Positions 62,973 to 64,000 of a stretch of 64,000 nt of DNA are shown piece by piece; position 1 is the stretch's first letter, and each line of letters begins with the position of its first letter. The position numbers and the translations under genes were made by a program. The notes beneath the pieces were generated by a model. It was not told the origin of the DNA and did not search any database. It was given only the letters and a program-made list of their open reading frames with translations. The DNA comes from Mesostigma viride (lineage: Eukaryota > Streptophyta > Mesostigmatophyceae > Mesostigmatales > Mesostigmataceae), in contig RPFO01000497.1 of assembly GCA_009746045.1 (NCBI GenBank), forward strand, positions 886,970 to 950,969. Reading direction: 5' to 3'.

Positions 62973-64000
62973 ATGGAGGTTTTTGTTAAAGAAGGGGTTG
63001 AGCGCATAGCAACCCTAGCTACTGGCAAGAAACTTGCCTGGTTGAGAGATGAGTGCAAGGCTTATAAAGGTGGGGAAATCGTCTGTTAACACCTTCTTAT
63101 GCCAGATATAGTTTCATCATGTGCAAGCTGAGACCAGCGAGTCTATGCGGATAATGTCCCCGTGCGCTTGCAATTCCAAGTGGACGCTTACAACTTCGTT
63201 GGTGGACTGGCGAGCACTAAAATATCGGCGAAGACCTTGCCAGCTCATAAGTATACGTGTGGAATGTCCGTGGTTCGTGTTTTTGTGTCCCTGTTTGTCG
63301 TCGCCTTGCCCGTGATTTGACAGACGGCCATGCATACATATGGGAAGAGGCCGCGGCACGATCAAGCCAGGCTGCTTCAGGTATGCTTCTGCCGGTTTCG
63401 CGTCGGGAACAGTAAGCCAAGAAGGCTCCTAAACTTTTGTCCATAATATCTCGTGTGTTTTCGTAGCCTGTGTGGCAAGCTTCAGCATGTGCCACTCATA
63501 GCCGGCACGGAAATGCTCACGAGTTGACCCCGTTTACACGCGGGCTCACCCAATCCCTTTACCATCAGCCCGGGTTCTCGGTATCCCTCTCAATCAGTTG
63601 CCGTGGCAAGCTCCCCCTCCTGAAAGACAACTGGTGACCTGCAGTTGTGGAAGTAAGCTCTTTATCCATAGTCAGCTCTACCCTAATGCTTGCTTGCATC
63701 CTCATCGGGGTCACTTATCTGCTCCAGGCAACGACGCGGCGCACCCCGCCGTACGGCGGAGCGTCTCCAACGTGGGCCAGGCGGGGGAGGAGGTTCCCCC
63801 TGAGAGCCGCATGAGCGAGAAGGACACGGAGGTGCTGGCGGAGCTGCTGTGTAAGGCATGCGACTCGAAGAACCCAAAGATCATGGAGGTCGCGCTTGGC
63901 AGCTTCCAGGTAATGATAGATAACGAATACATAATGTATACCATGTACATAAAAAGTACATGGTGTATACTACATAAATGATAGATATTAATGAATACAT
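62973..64000 (+). CDS. N-terminus of a probable BIG/Sec7-type ARF-GEF (runs off the window)
   Basis: Two exons visible: 62973-63069 and 63728-63909, both with GT..AG borders; one leftover base from the first completes the first codon of the second. The product begins MEVFVKEGVERIATLATGKK, then LAWLRDECKAYK, an acid/Ser linker, then DTEVLAELLCKACDSKNPKI and MEVALGSFQ. This matches in layout the dimerisation (DCB) region at the start of BIG-type guanine-nucleotide exchange factors: a helix with 'LR..C', a variable linker, then 'L.PL..A....PK..E.AL......'. Such proteins activate ARF GTPases at the trans-Golgi. The Sec7 domain would lie beyond the right edge, so other HEAT-repeat proteins (for example Mon2-like) are not excluded. 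Intron 2 begins with an AT-rich hairpin-like run (63925-63990). Confidence 0.6.

Overview
The window looks like nuclear DNA of a repeat-rich green-lineage eukaryote, most likely an alga. I cannot name the species. Evidence: multi-exon genes with GT..AG introns, GC-rich exons in less GC-rich introns, a plant-type very-long-chain 3-ketoacyl-CoA synthase, a chromodomain Ty3/gypsy retrotransposon, LINE relics, and kilobase-long tetranucleotide arrays inside introns. There are no operons, rRNA genes or CRISPR arrays. I recognised no tRNA by eye.

Four host genes can be modelled from exon phase and family motifs. (1) 5019-10516, minus: an aldo/keto reductase with 7 exons and a possible organelle presequence. 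(2) 11322-16810, plus: a 3-ketoacyl-CoA synthase with 5 exons and a complete Cys/His/Asn triad. It is divergent from the reductase across about 0.8 kb. (3) 24957-32551, plus: alpha-SNAP with 8 exons; its intron 7 opens with a tandem array of copied 5' splice sites. (4) 62973 to the right edge, plus: the first two exons of a probable BIG/Sec7-type ARF-GEF. A weaker candidate, a Cys-rich protein with an intron-like 30-bp minisatellite, lies at about 59348-61675. The genes share no pathway: fatty-acid elongation, carbonyl reduction and two parts of vesicle traffic (SNARE recycling and ARF activation).

The rest is mostly mobile DNA. A Ty3/gypsy chromovirus-type element (34497-45533) has two 780-bp LTRs that I read as identical, a frameshifted gag-pol, a nested hAT-type element with an 8-bp duplication, and an intact extra 388-codon ORF after the chromodomain. 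Three related elements bounded by TTAA (18257-20156, 51254-53167, 53164-55856) carry inverted termini starting GGGGAC; the last two share one TTAA, and the third holds a PHD-finger fragment. Decayed LINE pieces (20.3-22.9, 26.6-27.2, 46.2-46.7, 47.7-50.4 and 56.9-57.8 kb) and short LINE-tail/SINE-like pieces end in a conserved stem-loop with a CAAC loop followed by a TTAA-rich tail. A separate ~204-bp family that starts TATCAAGGAGACAAC is scattered across the window, and related end motifs occur at many junctions.

Long simple arrays are (CCCT)n in the reductase, 270 perfect TGCC units in the synthase, (CCAA)n/(CCGA)n in alpha-SNAP, about 1 kb of (CCCA)n/(CCAT)n after alpha-SNAP, and (TAAG)n beside a transposon end. 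Two of these appear to have grown from the end of a mobile element. Long apparent ORFs across these arrays are artefacts.
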